The position numbers and the translations under genes were made by a program. From contig NZ_JAGSOY010000019.1 of the NCBI RefSeq assembly GCF_018837975.1, positions 17,510 to 81,509 on the forward strand: a stretch of DNA of 64,000 bases. Direction: 5' to 3'. The notes below the pieces were generated by a model that did no database searches, was not told where the DNA came from, and was given only the letters and a program-made list of their open reading frames with translations. The stretch's first letter is position 1. Every line of letters starts with the position of its first letter. Shown in pieces: positions 56,257 through 64,000 of the stretch. Source of the stretch: Zooshikella harenae. Its GTDB lineage: Bacteria; Pseudomonadota; Gammaproteobacteria; Pseudomonadales; Zooshikellaceae.

Positions 56257-56943
56257 TTAAACGACAGGTATCGCTATATTTTTTACAGTTGTTTTTTTAT
56301 CATTATGTGTAGTTGAATCAATATGCATGATAAGTCGTCTAAGTGTTGTGTGCATCAAATAATACGGCTGATAATGCCTAGACGCAACAATAATAGGCTT
56401 GGAGTGGTACTTTTCCAGACCATAACGGCTAAAAACCATTGCTGTTGGCCGTTTACATAAAGCAACAATACCTTTCGCTTGTAGGTCAAAAGCCAGTTGT
56501 ATGGCTCGCGTGATAAGTAGCTTGCCAATATCAGCTCGCCACCGATTATGATCAACAATCAAACGACTCAACTCAATATACTGATCAAACTCGCTTGGTA
56601 TACCTTCACTTACTGGAAGAACTTCTTTAAACTCGAAAGGCGCACAGGTTACACGTAAACTACCGACAATTTCACCTAGAATTTCAATATGAATATGGTA
56701 GCTACGAGCGTCAATATCTAAATCATGTTCAACTTTTTTGTAAAAATCACTCAAAAAATAGGGCATACGATCCTGATAAGCGTTAGAACGATACTGGCTT
56801 ACTTTTTGATCAACAACTCCCTGTTTAATATGTGTATTAATAATACTGTCTGTCGACTGTTTGATAATACGATCCAGCGGACCTAACTGATCATAGACAA
56901 TGGCAGATACCCGATCTATAGGTACCATCTCTGAGGGCAACAT
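56257..56943 (-). CDS. N-acyl amino acid synthase-like GNAT
   Basis: 228 residues. Resembles FeeM-type N-acyl amino acid synthases and autoinducer-synthase-fold proteins: IHIEILGEIVGSLRVTCAPFEF, YIELSRLIVDHNRW and IGKLLITRAIQLAFDLQAKGIVALC. The ELSRL motif and spacing are typical. They join a fatty acyl chain from acyl-ACP to an amino acid amine. It follows the beta-hydroxylase gene by three bases. Inference: adds an acyl chain to an amino acid or peptide in this pathway. 100 bases separate it from the PaiB-like gene. Confidence 0.65.
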   Translation of the reverse strand: MLPSEMVPIDRVSAIVYDQLGPLDRIIKQSTDSIINTHIKQGVVDQKVSQYRSNAYQDRMPYFLSDFYKKVEHDLDIDARSYHIHIEILGEIVGSLRVTCAPFEFKEVLPVSEGIPSEFDQYIELSRLIVDHNRWRADIGKLLITRAIQLAFDLQAKGIVALCKRPTAMVFSRYGLEKYHSKPIIVASRHYQPYYLMHTTLRRLIMHIDSTTHNDKKTTVKNIAIPVV

Positions 56944-56946
56944 GAC

Positions 56947-57768
56947 TTATAACACCCACCACTTTTCATTATCAAGAAAATGTTTACCACCAATATCCTG
57001 CGTACGCTGCTGTTGTATAGCCACGTCATACATCGCCTGTAACTGAGATAACACAAAAACTTCAGCATCAGTTAATTCTGGATGCCAAATATCCGCAAAA
57101 AGCGTAATACGCGTTGTATCTGAATTATTCCAGGCTTCATGTTCAAAGCTATCTGCAAAAATTAAACAATCATGATGTAAAAATGCTTTACTTTCTTCCG
57201 CCACACGTAATGCACAATCATCAGGAACAATTAAACCTAAGTGTAAATTAAGTTTTAAGTTAGTATCTCCAAAATGGGCAGGTATAGATGAATGTGGATT
57301 CAGTGCCGAAAACCAAGCAGTTCCAGCAAAACGGGGCAAACTCTTTAATGCTTCAACTGTTGAGGGACAACACTGCTGATTATATTTAATCCGTTCGTCA
57401 ACCAACAAGGGTGAACGTGATAAATAAAAAATATTCCACTGGCCATTATAGCCTGTCTTATCTGAACACTCGTAATTTTTTTTTAGCGTCAAGGCATGTT
57501 CCAACTCACCTTGTATCGTATTTGCCATACTTACCAGTGTTTGCACACCGTCTATTTCATTATTTTCATACCAAGGTTTACTTTTAAGAAAGGGAAAAAA
57601 TATCTTAGGCTGTTGCCATCTATTGCCTTGAGGAGGAGATAAGTCTTGAGAAAGTAAAGCCTGCTTTAAACGATCTAAACTAGACTGTCCAAAACGCTGA
57701 GTAGACGATGTAAATAACTGTTCTACCTGACTAAGTTGCTCTGTAGTCAACCCTAATGATGATAACAT
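56947..57768 (-). CDS. Aspartyl/asparaginyl beta-hydroxylase-domain protein
   Basis: 273 residues. The AspH-like motif NPHSSIPAHFGDTNLKLNLHLGLIVP carries the first His ligand, FADSFEHEAWNNSDTTRITLFADIWHPEL the second. 2-oxoglutarate/Fe(II) enzymes of this family hydroxylate Asp or Asn on the beta carbon, including in natural-product pathways. First gene of the minus arm (AGGAT site). It could hydroxylate the peptide's Asn residues or a free amino acid; unproven. Family call firm. Confidence 0.82.
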   Translation of the reverse strand: MLSSLGLTTEQLSQVEQLFTSSTQRFGQSSLDRLKQALLSQDLSPPQGNRWQQPKIFFPFLKSKPWYENNEIDGVQTLVSMANTIQGELEHALTLKKNYECSDKTGYNGQWNIFYLSRSPLLVDERIKYNQQCCPSTVEALKSLPRFAGTAWFSALNPHSSIPAHFGDTNLKLNLHLGLIVPDDCALRVAEESKAFLHHDCLIFADSFEHEAWNNSDTTRITLFADIWHPELTDAEVFVLSQLQAMYDVAIQQQRTQDIGGKHFLDNEKWWVL

Positions 57769-58281
57769 AAAAATATCCTAATATAGCACTCTTTATTATT
57801 AAGACGTAATACAGAACACTTATAGCACGACTAGCCATCCATGCTGTATTATACTTTAGTATGATTATTCCATAGTCGATGTTAGCTTTTCAGTCATCTC
57901 CCCAATATATATTCCTAAATGATACTATACCTTCTTATCAATATCAGGTTCGATAATAAATATACTACGTTAATTGTATACATTATTACAACTTTAACTT
58001 TGAGGGTAAACAGGAACTCAAACGAAATTTGATGTGTAAGTTTAATCCATAAATCATTGTCAATTATTAAAGTTTTTATTATTATATTACTTCACTTGCC
58101 GGTATGTTATGTTTCTTATACTAATAGCATAGTTTGTATAGGTCAATAGCCAGGCTAAACTGTCCAACATACATTGTCGTTGCTAATAAGAGAATACTTA
58201 ATATACCCATTAAAGTATGCAAGTGTATATTGTACCCATTACAAACACAGTTACTCTACAATCATCTGTTTTTTAATAACA
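57769..58281. other. Intergenic region between the cluster and the RNA-repair cassette
   Basis: 513 AT-rich bases without a gene. It must hold the promoter of the minus arm of the cluster. No clear boxes or hairpins recognised. Confidence 0.45.
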
Positions 58282-58731
58282 CTAAATGCTAATCAAACAG
58301 TTATGCGTAACAGGCAATTTGGACCAATGTGCGTTTACTGAATTAATTCTTGTGAGAAAATCCCCTCGAATAAACTTATACCTAGCTACCACTTCAGCTT
58401 TATTTTCCACTTTAATATATAGCCCTTCCATATAGCGATCCAAAGTGTCAGTGATTTTATTAAGAGTAGTACTTTTTACATTTTGCTTTAAAAAACGTGC
58501 TTTATACTTTTCACTAATAAATACTGAATAGCCAATTAATGCTATTAGACCTCCAACATATTTAAAACGTCCTGAATCAATAATTCTAACTGAGTGTATA
58601 AAAGAGCATCCAGCCAGCCGCTTTTTTCGTTCCTCTGTACCTAAAAATACTCCAATCTTTTTATCATAAATATCAAATTCCAAAAAATATGCAGGTAGCA
58701 CATCATAAAAAATCGTATGACGATAATACAA
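58282..58731 (-). pseudogene. C-terminal remnant of an RNA ligase
   Basis: 149 codons from a TTG. YRHTIFYDVLPAYFLEFDIYDKK, EGLYIKVENKAEVVARYKFIR and HWSKLPVTHNCL match the middle and C-terminal motifs (III-V) of ATP-dependent RNA ligases. The frame continues upstream as GEW, as in intact ligases, but hits a TAG nearby. The N-terminal half with the nucleotidyl Lys (KxDG) is missing: only 29 bases separate it from the HD-Pnk stop codon. Probably a deletion remnant. It could still be translated as a C-terminal domain. Confidence 0.75.
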
Positions 58732-58760
58732 CCACTCTCCAAACTAAAATAACACCACAA

Positions 58761-60029
58761 CTAATCTGAATAATAACCATGCTTTAATAAAGTCTGCCCT
58801 TTATCATTAACAATACAGTAACGGTGTGCTTCATCGGGTGTTGGCCACTGGTATGAAATAAACTGCCTTGCTAAAACCTCATCAGGTACTGCTTGTGTGC
58901 GGTTTCGATTGCCTTGATAAATTGTCGAACGCGGAACTTGAAACACGACTAGGGTTACGAGTGCATGATAGTCTTTTCCAATATCACACACGATTTTTCG
59001 AAAGTCATAACGTAAATTAGTCGCATCCCAAATAACGTTTACGCCTTTACGCAAACAAGCCTTTAAACGATCCTTAGCTAAGTGTAGTACTTTACCAACA
59101 TTCGCTTGACTGGCTGCATGTCCATTAATTTCCTGGCGAATTACATCAAGTGAAATCACCTGATAATTCGATTGTTGCTTAACCCATGTTGATTTACCAG
59201 ACCCGCTGGGGCCACATAAAACCATTAACTCAGCAAAGCATTCACGTCGCTGATAGGTTTTCGCAACCGCTTCTTCAACAGTCGAAATAGTTGCTCGCTC
59301 CATATCATAAATAGCTCGACTATATACATAATCTTGGCAGCCATCTGGTAGCAGCTTAAGCGTATTTTCAAGCTGATGTTGCCACTCATTATGGATGTCC
59401 GATTTCCAAACCCCATATTCTTTACAAAAAAGCTTGAATTCTTCTAGATACATTAATTGAGTTTTTATATCTAAGCAAATGCGACCGCACATATCAGCAA
59501 CTTCAAGCCAATATACAAGCTCAATATCAACACATCGAGACAACAACCAAAAGTGCTCTGGTCCTTGATTTTTAACCATCAATAATTTTGGTCGATGATG
59601 CTCACCTACCAACCCCATAATGAGGTAAATAACCTCATGGCTTAATTCCAACTCAGGTAATAAAAAAGCCAAATAAGATCGACCAACAGCTTCATGCTGC
59701 GGTGAAACAATACGACGAATCGCTTGTACTTCTCTCTCTCGTACCGTAACGGGCTTACCTATATCGTGAAATAAAGCCCCCAAAATTAAAGCCTGACGCT
59801 TTTCACCTGTAATATGAGCAGCCTGATCTTTTAACAATCCATATAACTCATCAAGAACCATACCTGTATGGATATAAACATCACCTTCTCCATGCCATTC
59901 AGGATCTTGTGGTGTTGATTTTAAATCGTGTAACCAGGTACACACGCTGCCCAAGTAATGAATACATTCATCCACATCAGGAAATGCATCCTTTTTTAAA
60001 GCGTCTAACCATTCTCTACGCTTCATCAT
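58761..60029 (-). CDS. HD-phosphatase/polynucleotide kinase fusion (RNA end-healing enzyme)
   Basis: 422 residues. N-terminal HD domain: HTGMVLDELYGLL, then ALFHDIGKPVTV near residues 85-91, then VGEHHRPK. C-terminal P-loop kinase: LVLCGPSGSGKSTWVKQ-type LMVLCGPSGSGKSTWV near residue 270, and VIWDATNLRYDFRK. This matches HD-Pnk as characterised in Runella, where the HD part removes 2',3' phosphates and the P-loop part phosphorylates 5'-OH ends. Between a full RNA ligase gene (54 bases upstream) and a ligase remnant, so it is part of an RNA-repair operon. Confidence 0.85.
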   Translation of the reverse strand: MMKRREWLDALKKDAFPDVDECIHYLGSVCTWLHDLKSTPQDPEWHGEGDVYIHTGMVLDELYGLLKDQAAHITGEKRQALILGALFHDIGKPVTVREREVQAIRRIVSPQHEAVGRSYLAFLLPELELSHEVIYLIMGLVGEHHRPKLLMVKNQGPEHFWLLSRCVDIELVYWLEVADMCGRICLDIKTQLMYLEEFKLFCKEYGVWKSDIHNEWQHQLENTLKLLPDGCQDYVYSRAIYDMERATISTVEEAVAKTYQRRECFAELMVLCGPSGSGKSTWVKQQSNYQVISLDVIRQEINGHAASQANVGKVLHLAKDRLKACLRKGVNVIWDATNLRYDFRKIVCDIGKDYHALVTLVVFQVPRSTIYQGNRNRTQAVPDEVLARQFISYQWPTPDEAHRYCIVNDKGQTLLKHGYYSD

Positions 60030-60082
60030 GTAACTGCCCTTATTCTTTATTTATACCCTTCGCTATGGGTATATATTCCATC

Positions 60083-60733
60083 TTATTCAACTTCATTAGA
60101 GAGCAATTTATTTGCCACTACTGCGGTATGCATCCAATGCTCCTCTGTTTGAACATGGGATTTTCTCACCCATTTCGCAACAGACTGTGCAAACTCTTTA
60201 TAATGAAAATTTTCACTAATCCGTACCACATAACCTTCCATAAGCGAGGTATCAATTTTAAGTTGTCGAATGAGTCCTTTATTCCATTCTCCCTGATATA
60301 ACACAGGAGGAGGTGTCAAATTTAATAACTCAAACCACTGCTTAGTCTCAGCCCAGGACAAGCAATAATTCTGTTCATCCCAAATAGAAAAAGCCATAAA
60401 GTATGAGGGCAACTGATCATAGCCAATGGCATGCTTAGCAAAAAGATTCTCTCCACAAATCCGCCACCCAACAGGAATATCTGTCGCTATGCTAGCATGT
60501 AATGCTTTCACCCAATCCCGAGAAGCATGATGACGACTATCAATTGAGCGGGCATGAATATAGTCACAATATAAGGAGGTATTTTCACCATCCATTTTCT
60601 CCGTGACAATAACCTGTTTTCCTTCAAACTGACTGACGTCACAACATCGCACATCATCACTAGAGCCTCCTGAAGACCACGGTAAATGAGGTGTTCGTGG
60701 GTATTTGTATCGCTTTATGTTATTACTGCTCAT
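60083..60733 (-). CDS. ATP-dependent RNA ligase family protein
   Basis: 216 residues. Nucleotidyl-transferase motif I is EKMDGENTSLY with the AMP-accepting Lys46. Motif III-like AFSIWDE, motif IV EGYVVRI and motif V KWVRKSH follow. The opening YKYPRTPHLPW is typical of this bacterial/phage group. It seals 5'-phosphate and 3'-OH RNA ends, the step after healing by HD-Pnk, whose gene follows. First gene of the cassette. Known role of such pairs: repair of RNA broken by stress or toxins. Confidence 0.85.
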   Translation of the reverse strand: MSSNNIKRYKYPRTPHLPWSSGGSSDDVRCCDVSQFEGKQVIVTEKMDGENTSLYCDYIHARSIDSRHHASRDWVKALHASIATDIPVGWRICGENLFAKHAIGYDQLPSYFMAFSIWDEQNYCLSWAETKQWFELLNLTPPPVLYQGEWNKGLIRQLKIDTSLMEGYVVRISENFHYKEFAQSVAKWVRKSHVQTEEHWMHTAVVANKLLSNEVE

Positions 60734-61432
60734 ATCAATATACTCCCAACCTACTAGCCAAGATACTGTTATTTAGCCCTGAGTTTGAGCATCAGGCATT
60801 AACGTATGACATTTCTGTACTTGGTTTTGGCACAAAAGAGTAGGCCCTCAAACATGCTATGCTATCTATTAAGCATAGTAATCTTTTAAGGAATCGCTTC
60901 CACAGCAATAGGCTGTGAGTACAATCAACGGTTATTTATACATAACGCAAGACAGTGCGAGATTTTACTTACGTTTTAGCTATTCCAGTTCCAGACATTT
61001 CTTTTGTCAGCAACAATTTATGTGCATAGCAAAGAGTCTATATTCTTCTGAAAAAAGAACGCAAAATATCTATCCGTCGATAAAGAAACCATCCAAGAGC
61101 GTGAGGCATACTCAATAAAGAAGGTAGCTAATGCTACTAAGTAAGGTAGGATGTACTACATTGATCCAAACGAAAGCTTGACTTTCATTCCTCATTATCA
61201 AAATTAATGTCAGACCCCCAAATTAAAAACGATCTTTGGGGCAACGTCAAGCCCAGAAACGTCTAATTTTTACTATAGGGCATCTCTAAAAATAGTGATT
61301 TTTTTTGCGTAAAAAAAATAAAAACAGTTACAAAAAATAATAAATATGATGCGGTACAGTTAAAACTCTCGATACGTTAGTTTTGTTATCATCTTTTATA
61401 ATGGTATTGGAGTATACAGCAGGAACCTAGAC
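60734..61432. other. Divergent intergenic region, RNA ligase / unknown gene
   Basis: About 700 bases. A 67-codon frame (60915-61118) has no support. A hairpin pairs CCCCAAA (61216-61222) with TTTGGGG (61235-61241). A-rich runs near 61300-61345 precede the 61433 gene. Confidence 0.45.
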
Positions 61433-62884
61433 ATGCGTTTTAAACCTATTGATGTGCGTCCTTTTAGTGAGCGGTACAAAGATGATCCCTCTTTTGACAT
61501 TGCAGAAGACCGCTATTGGGAACCAGATCAAACCATGTCAATCTATGGTGACCCAGAACTGGGGACATCTGTTTGGGATGACGTACGAAGTCTCGAACAG
61601 ACAGACTATGGTATACCACTGTTACCTTATGTTATTCGAGAAAAGGTGCCACCCATCCCTGAACGAGTAGTGCCACCAGTCCCGCCTCCAAATACTGAAC
61701 CCGATCTGAACTACAAAATTGTTATCGAAGTTGCAGGCATCAAACTACCCTCAACGCAACGACTTTATCTGGATGCCAGCCGGGAAAATAATTTAGCACA
61801 GGAGCTTCAAGCGGCTGAGACCTATCGAAAAGACAACAGTCCCTACCGTAGTCTGGTTGCTTTCCATAGTATTCCCAACATACCTCGCAAATTGGGGCTA
61901 CGCATTGCAATGCATGGCCGTGGTGAGCCACCTTTACTGTTACCACTAATAGACAGCATTCAGCCTATTCCCAAAGACACTGACAAAAAACGTTGGGAAA
62001 GTATTATTATTCCCATTAAACCACTTGGGTATATCACTGAAAATCAAACTCGTCCAGAATCAGATGTTTTACCTGAGTCTGGATGGATTTATGTTTTTTG
62101 GAAAAACAAGCTCTGGCGAGAGCTTCAAGTGGGTAAACACCAAACCTACCGTGATACTCGCCTGGGATTTTATCGGAATACACGTCATAGCAAACTCAAC
62201 CCCACTAACAACATGGAACGGGAAGCATTGGGTACAGCTTATGATTCTATCTGGATTCCTTATAAACTGAATGGCGAGGTTCAACAAGGCGCTACAGGCG
62301 TCAAAATGATGTATAGTAAACGGCAACTTTCGTGGGAAGAAATAGACCGCCTGGAAAGTAACCCTGGCCGATTAAACTCCCGAGCCACATCAATTGATGC
62401 CGTTAACATTTATGAAAGCAGTCAGGGCTTTGAACTGGAGGATGGTCCTGTAGGTCCCATAGCACCCGCTTTATTAGACCAAAATCCAGAGGTTTTGCCT
62501 CCTCAACAGAATAGCCGTGTAAAACCTGCACAATACCTGGACCGAAACCGGCAAAATAAAATATCAGTCGCCTATCTTGATGCAACACCACGTGGCTTAG
62601 TAGTCAAGTTTGAGTATGGAATAGGTAAAGAAAAGCCTAAAGATCAAATGCTCACGCTACAAACTGATGATGGCTGGAGCCAAGCATTCTCGATAAAAGA
62701 GATGGAAGAAGTCGAAACGGGCTGGCTACAGGCCATTTTCGAGGACTATCCAGAAGGGGCAACCTTTGATTTAATCAAGGATTCAAACACACCTGGTGTC
62801 CTTCCACAATACCTGTTTTATGATCTTACTATTGAAGATATTCAAGCAAATGACCAAATATCACAGTCATTTGCAGAAGGTTAA
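61433..62884 (+). CDS. Unknown protein, possible secretion-system cargo
   Basis: 483 residues without signal peptide or membrane segments. A Pro-rich stretch (VPPIPERVVPPVPPP) lies at about residues 71-87. The middle contains LPESGWIYVFWKNKLWRELQVGKHQTY and YDSIWIPYKLNGEVQQG, a pattern seen in some toxin- or type VI-associated proteins, though this is an impression and not a family assignment. The AGGA ribosome site lies eight bases before ATG. A strong terminator follows. No immunity-like neighbour or Hcp/VgrG gene is present. Confidence 0.55.
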   Translation: MRFKPIDVRPFSERYKDDPSFDIAEDRYWEPDQTMSIYGDPELGTSVWDDVRSLEQTDYGIPLLPYVIREKVPPIPERVVPPVPPPNTEPDLNYKIVIEVAGIKLPSTQRLYLDASRENNLAQELQAAETYRKDNSPYRSLVAFHSIPNIPRKLGLRIAMHGRGEPPLLLPLIDSIQPIPKDTDKKRWESIIIPIKPLGYITENQTRPESDVLPESGWIYVFWKNKLWRELQVGKHQTYRDTRLGFYRNTRHSKLNPTNNMEREALGTAYDSIWIPYKLNGEVQQGATGVKMMYSKRQLSWEEIDRLESNPGRLNSRATSIDAVNIYESSQGFELEDGPVGPIAPALLDQNPEVLPPQQNSRVKPAQYLDRNRQNKISVAYLDATPRGLVVKFEYGIGKEKPKDQMLTLQTDDGWSQAFSIKEMEEVETGWLQAIFEDYPEGATFDLIKDSNTPGVLPQYLFYDLTIEDIQANDQISQSFAEG

Positions 62885-62923
62885 CCTTTCACACACCACT
62901 TTTGAACGTTAACCTACTGAATT

Positions 62924-62958
62924 AGGGGTTTAAAACAACAAACCCCTCGTTTATTTTT
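62924..62958 (+). terminator. Rho-independent terminator
   Basis: AGGGGTTT (62924-62931) pairs with AAACCCCT (62940-62947), eight-base loop, then a T-rich tract. Ends the 61433 gene; it lies between convergent genes. Confidence 0.85.
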
Positions 62959-62978
62959 TACGTTCAGCAACAAAAAGC

Positions 62979-63449
62979 TTATTTTTCATCACTGTCCTTA
63001 AATTCATTTTTAGCGTTATCCCATGCGTGCTGAAAGGATGAAAATGCATTCGAAAAGCCTTGCTTCATATCATCCCATGCATCAGCAGTACTGTTTTTCA
63101 TCCCTCCATACCATTCAGCCAGTTCGTTGCGTTGCTTGTGTAATTCATTCAGTGCTGCACGTGTTTTTGTTCGCGTAGCCTCACTCATTTGATCCCAGTT
63201 TTTATCAATATCTTCTTGCATGGCATAAATACGCATATCGAGCTTATCCAAAGCAGAAGATACTTTTTCCATAGCCTGATCCCGCTTTTCCACTGAGTAA
63301 TTTTTAACAGCGTGAAGCGCTTCTTGAGACTCTTGCTTTACCTCTTCAATTGATGTTGTACTTTCATCTTCTTGAGCTGTACAAAACATACTGAATAGTA
63401 CTGCCCATGACAGTATGAAAGCAGTAAAAGTAGCCCTAAAAACAGTCAT
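62979..63449 (-). CDS. Exported coiled-coil protein
   Basis: 156 residues from the ATG at 63449 (MTVFRATFTAFILSW), chosen for the GAGGTG ribosome site; the frame is open to 63491. A signal peptide (through about MFCTA-QE) sends it to the periplasm, followed by a charged helical coiled coil (KQESQEALHAVKNY, ALNELHKQRNELAEWYGG) and an amphipathic tail, DAWDDMKQGFSNAFSSFQHAWDNAKNEF. It is related to the neighbouring upstream gene product, so an exported paralogue of it. Role unknown, possibly stress or envelope. Confidence 0.7.
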   Translation of the reverse strand: MTVFRATFTAFILSWAVLFSMFCTAQEDESTTSIEEVKQESQEALHAVKNYSVEKRDQAMEKVSSALDKLDMRIYAMQEDIDKNWDQMSEATRTKTRAALNELHKQRNELAEWYGGMKNSTADAWDDMKQGFSNAFSSFQHAWDNAKNEFKDSDEK

Positions 63450-63487
63450 GACTAACACCTCAATATATGTACTATGGATTGGCAATC

Positions 63488-63775
63488 TCACTTAAAGCGA
63501 GAAGCTGCAGATTTCACTGCTTCACTCAACGAATCCCAAGCTAACTCAATACCCGTTTTTAAATCCTCCCAGGCATCATCACTCGCTTCTCTCAACTCCT
63601 GCAGCTTAGCTTGCGCTTCATGGCGTTTTTCACGCAAATGATTCATCTGTTCATGATACTCATGACGTGTATCTTCTTTAACATGCCCTGCTTTGGACTT
63701 GAGCCTATCAATTTCTTCATTCCAGTGATCAAGTTGTTCTTGCAGTTTTTTTTCATATGTTTCTTTCATACTCAT
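63488..63775 (-). CDS. Cytosolic coiled-coil protein of sll1863 type
   Basis: 95 residues, helical throughout: KKLQEQLDHWNEEIDRLKSK, RHEYHEQMNHLREKRHEAQAKLQ and the amphipathic tail DDAWEDLKTGIELAWDSLSEAVKSAASRF. Coiled-coil stress proteins of this style occur in many bacteria. The tail and heptads correspond to those of the next, exported, protein, showing duplication; the gap to it is 38 bases, so both are probably one operon. It lacks a signal peptide. Confidence 0.75.
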   Translation of the reverse strand: MSMKETYEKKLQEQLDHWNEEIDRLKSKAGHVKEDTRHEYHEQMNHLREKRHEAQAKLQELREASDDAWEDLKTGIELAWDSLSEAVKSAASRFK

Positions 63776-64000
63776 GACAAGATCTCCATAATTATTTAGT
63801 CACAACATAACCTTAACAATACACCTCGTACGTTACATCTGCTCTGTATCAATTATTATCTTATCATGACAAAACATTCGACCACGTCGGTGCCCATTAA
63901 TTCCTGTGCTATAGAATGAATAACTAAATCCTGTAGTCTTTTGACCTCATACTACACATTAAAATTTAAATTTATAAATCAAAAAGAAAACATACTTTTA
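63776..64000. other. Upstream region at the window edge
   Basis: 225 bases with no gene recognised. It should contain the promoter of the coiled-coil operon. Confidence 0.4.

Larger units (their letters stand above)
47460..57768. other. Candidate microcin C-like biosynthetic cluster
   Basis: Two convergent arms meet at a short peptide gene. Plus arm: HIT protein, MccB-like E1 enzyme, AsnB-like enzyme (47460-50846). Minus arm (57768 down to 50857): Asp/Asn beta-hydroxylase-like, N-acyl amino acid synthase-like, PaiB-like, haem-oxygenase-like, DUF3419-like, GNAT-like, serine hydrolase, then the precursor. Tight spacing and overlaps indicate two or three transcripts. Seen: the gene order and motifs. 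Known: MccB adenylates C-terminal Asn, and HIT phosphoramidases can confer microcin C immunity. Inferred: that both arms serve one product. No exporter gene is recognisable. Confidence 0.6.

Noticed and set aside
60915..61118. 67-codon plus-strand ORF upstream of the unknown large gene
   Set aside because: No ribosome site or recognisable feature; likely chance.
61216..61241. CCCCAAA/TTTGGGG hairpin as a REP or mobile-element end
   Set aside because: Only one copy seen in the window, and no transposase; no T-run for a terminator.
1..64000. tRNA, rRNA, CRISPR array or intact insertion sequence
   Set aside because: None recognised by eye on either strand; no transposase or Cas motif in any frame.

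Overview
The window looks like the chromosome of a free-living, probably marine or host-associated, low-GC gammaproteobacterium. The housekeeping genes (glsA, rnz, topB, trmO, udk, ppnN, oadGAB) all read like gammaproteobacterial versions. A sodium-pumping oxaloacetate decarboxylase and several lipoproteins with clear lipoboxes fit this. A Hahella/Zooshikella-like relative is a guess from gene style, not from a search. No rRNA, tRNA, CRISPR array or intact insertion sequence was found.

Layout. Bases 1-7700 hold a dienelactone hydrolase cut by the window edge (with a 10-C run inside it), glutaminase, a secreted M6 metalloprotease preceded by a small secreted protein that resembles the protease's own propeptide, an HNH protein, an AlkB-like dioxygenase and RNase Z. 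Bases 7800-19300 hold a 1269-residue exported two-domain protein, a 2-kb gene-poor stretch, topoisomerase III, orphan lipoprotein and small genes, and a divergent UvrD-like NTPase. Bases 19500-34000 hold an opine-type dehydrogenase, TrmO, a quinone oxidoreductase, a polar amino-acid ABC transporter, uridine kinase, several lipoproteins, a Tim44-like protein with a PQ microsatellite, a candidate sRNA and a Q/N/Y-rich protein. Bases 34078-40054 (minus strand) hold oadG-oadA-oadB followed by a ZorA/ZorB-like motor pair and a small Cys-motif gene. Bases 40800-47250 hold ordinary genes: YgdI/R lipoprotein, GDPD phosphodiesterase, acyltransferase, Nudix, PpnN and an orphan solute-binding protein.

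The most interesting region is 47460-57768, read here as an undescribed natural-product cluster of microcin C type. The plus strand carries a HIT protein, an E1/ThiF-type enzyme resembling MccB (the enzyme that adenylates the C-terminal Asn of the microcin C precursor) and an asparagine-synthetase-like enzyme. A 57-residue peptide gene on the minus strand (50857-51030), between the two arms, ends in Asn and is the likely precursor. The minus-strand arm adds an Asp/Asn beta-hydroxylase-like protein, an N-acyl amino acid synthase-like protein, a PaiB-like flavoprotein, a haem-oxygenase-like di-iron protein, a DUF3419/BtaA-like aminocarboxypropyl transferase, a GNAT/FemAB-like protein and a serine hydrolase. 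The aminocarboxypropyl transferase recalls MccD chemistry, and the HIT protein recalls the known phosphoramidase route of microcin C immunity. No exporter is seen, so either it lies elsewhere or the two arms are separate clusters.

Bases 58282-60733 form an RNA-repair cassette: an ATP-dependent RNA ligase, an HD-phosphatase/polynucleotide-kinase fusion and the C-terminal half of a second ligase that has lost its catalytic half. The window ends with a large unknown protein and two related coiled-coil genes, one exported and one cytosolic.
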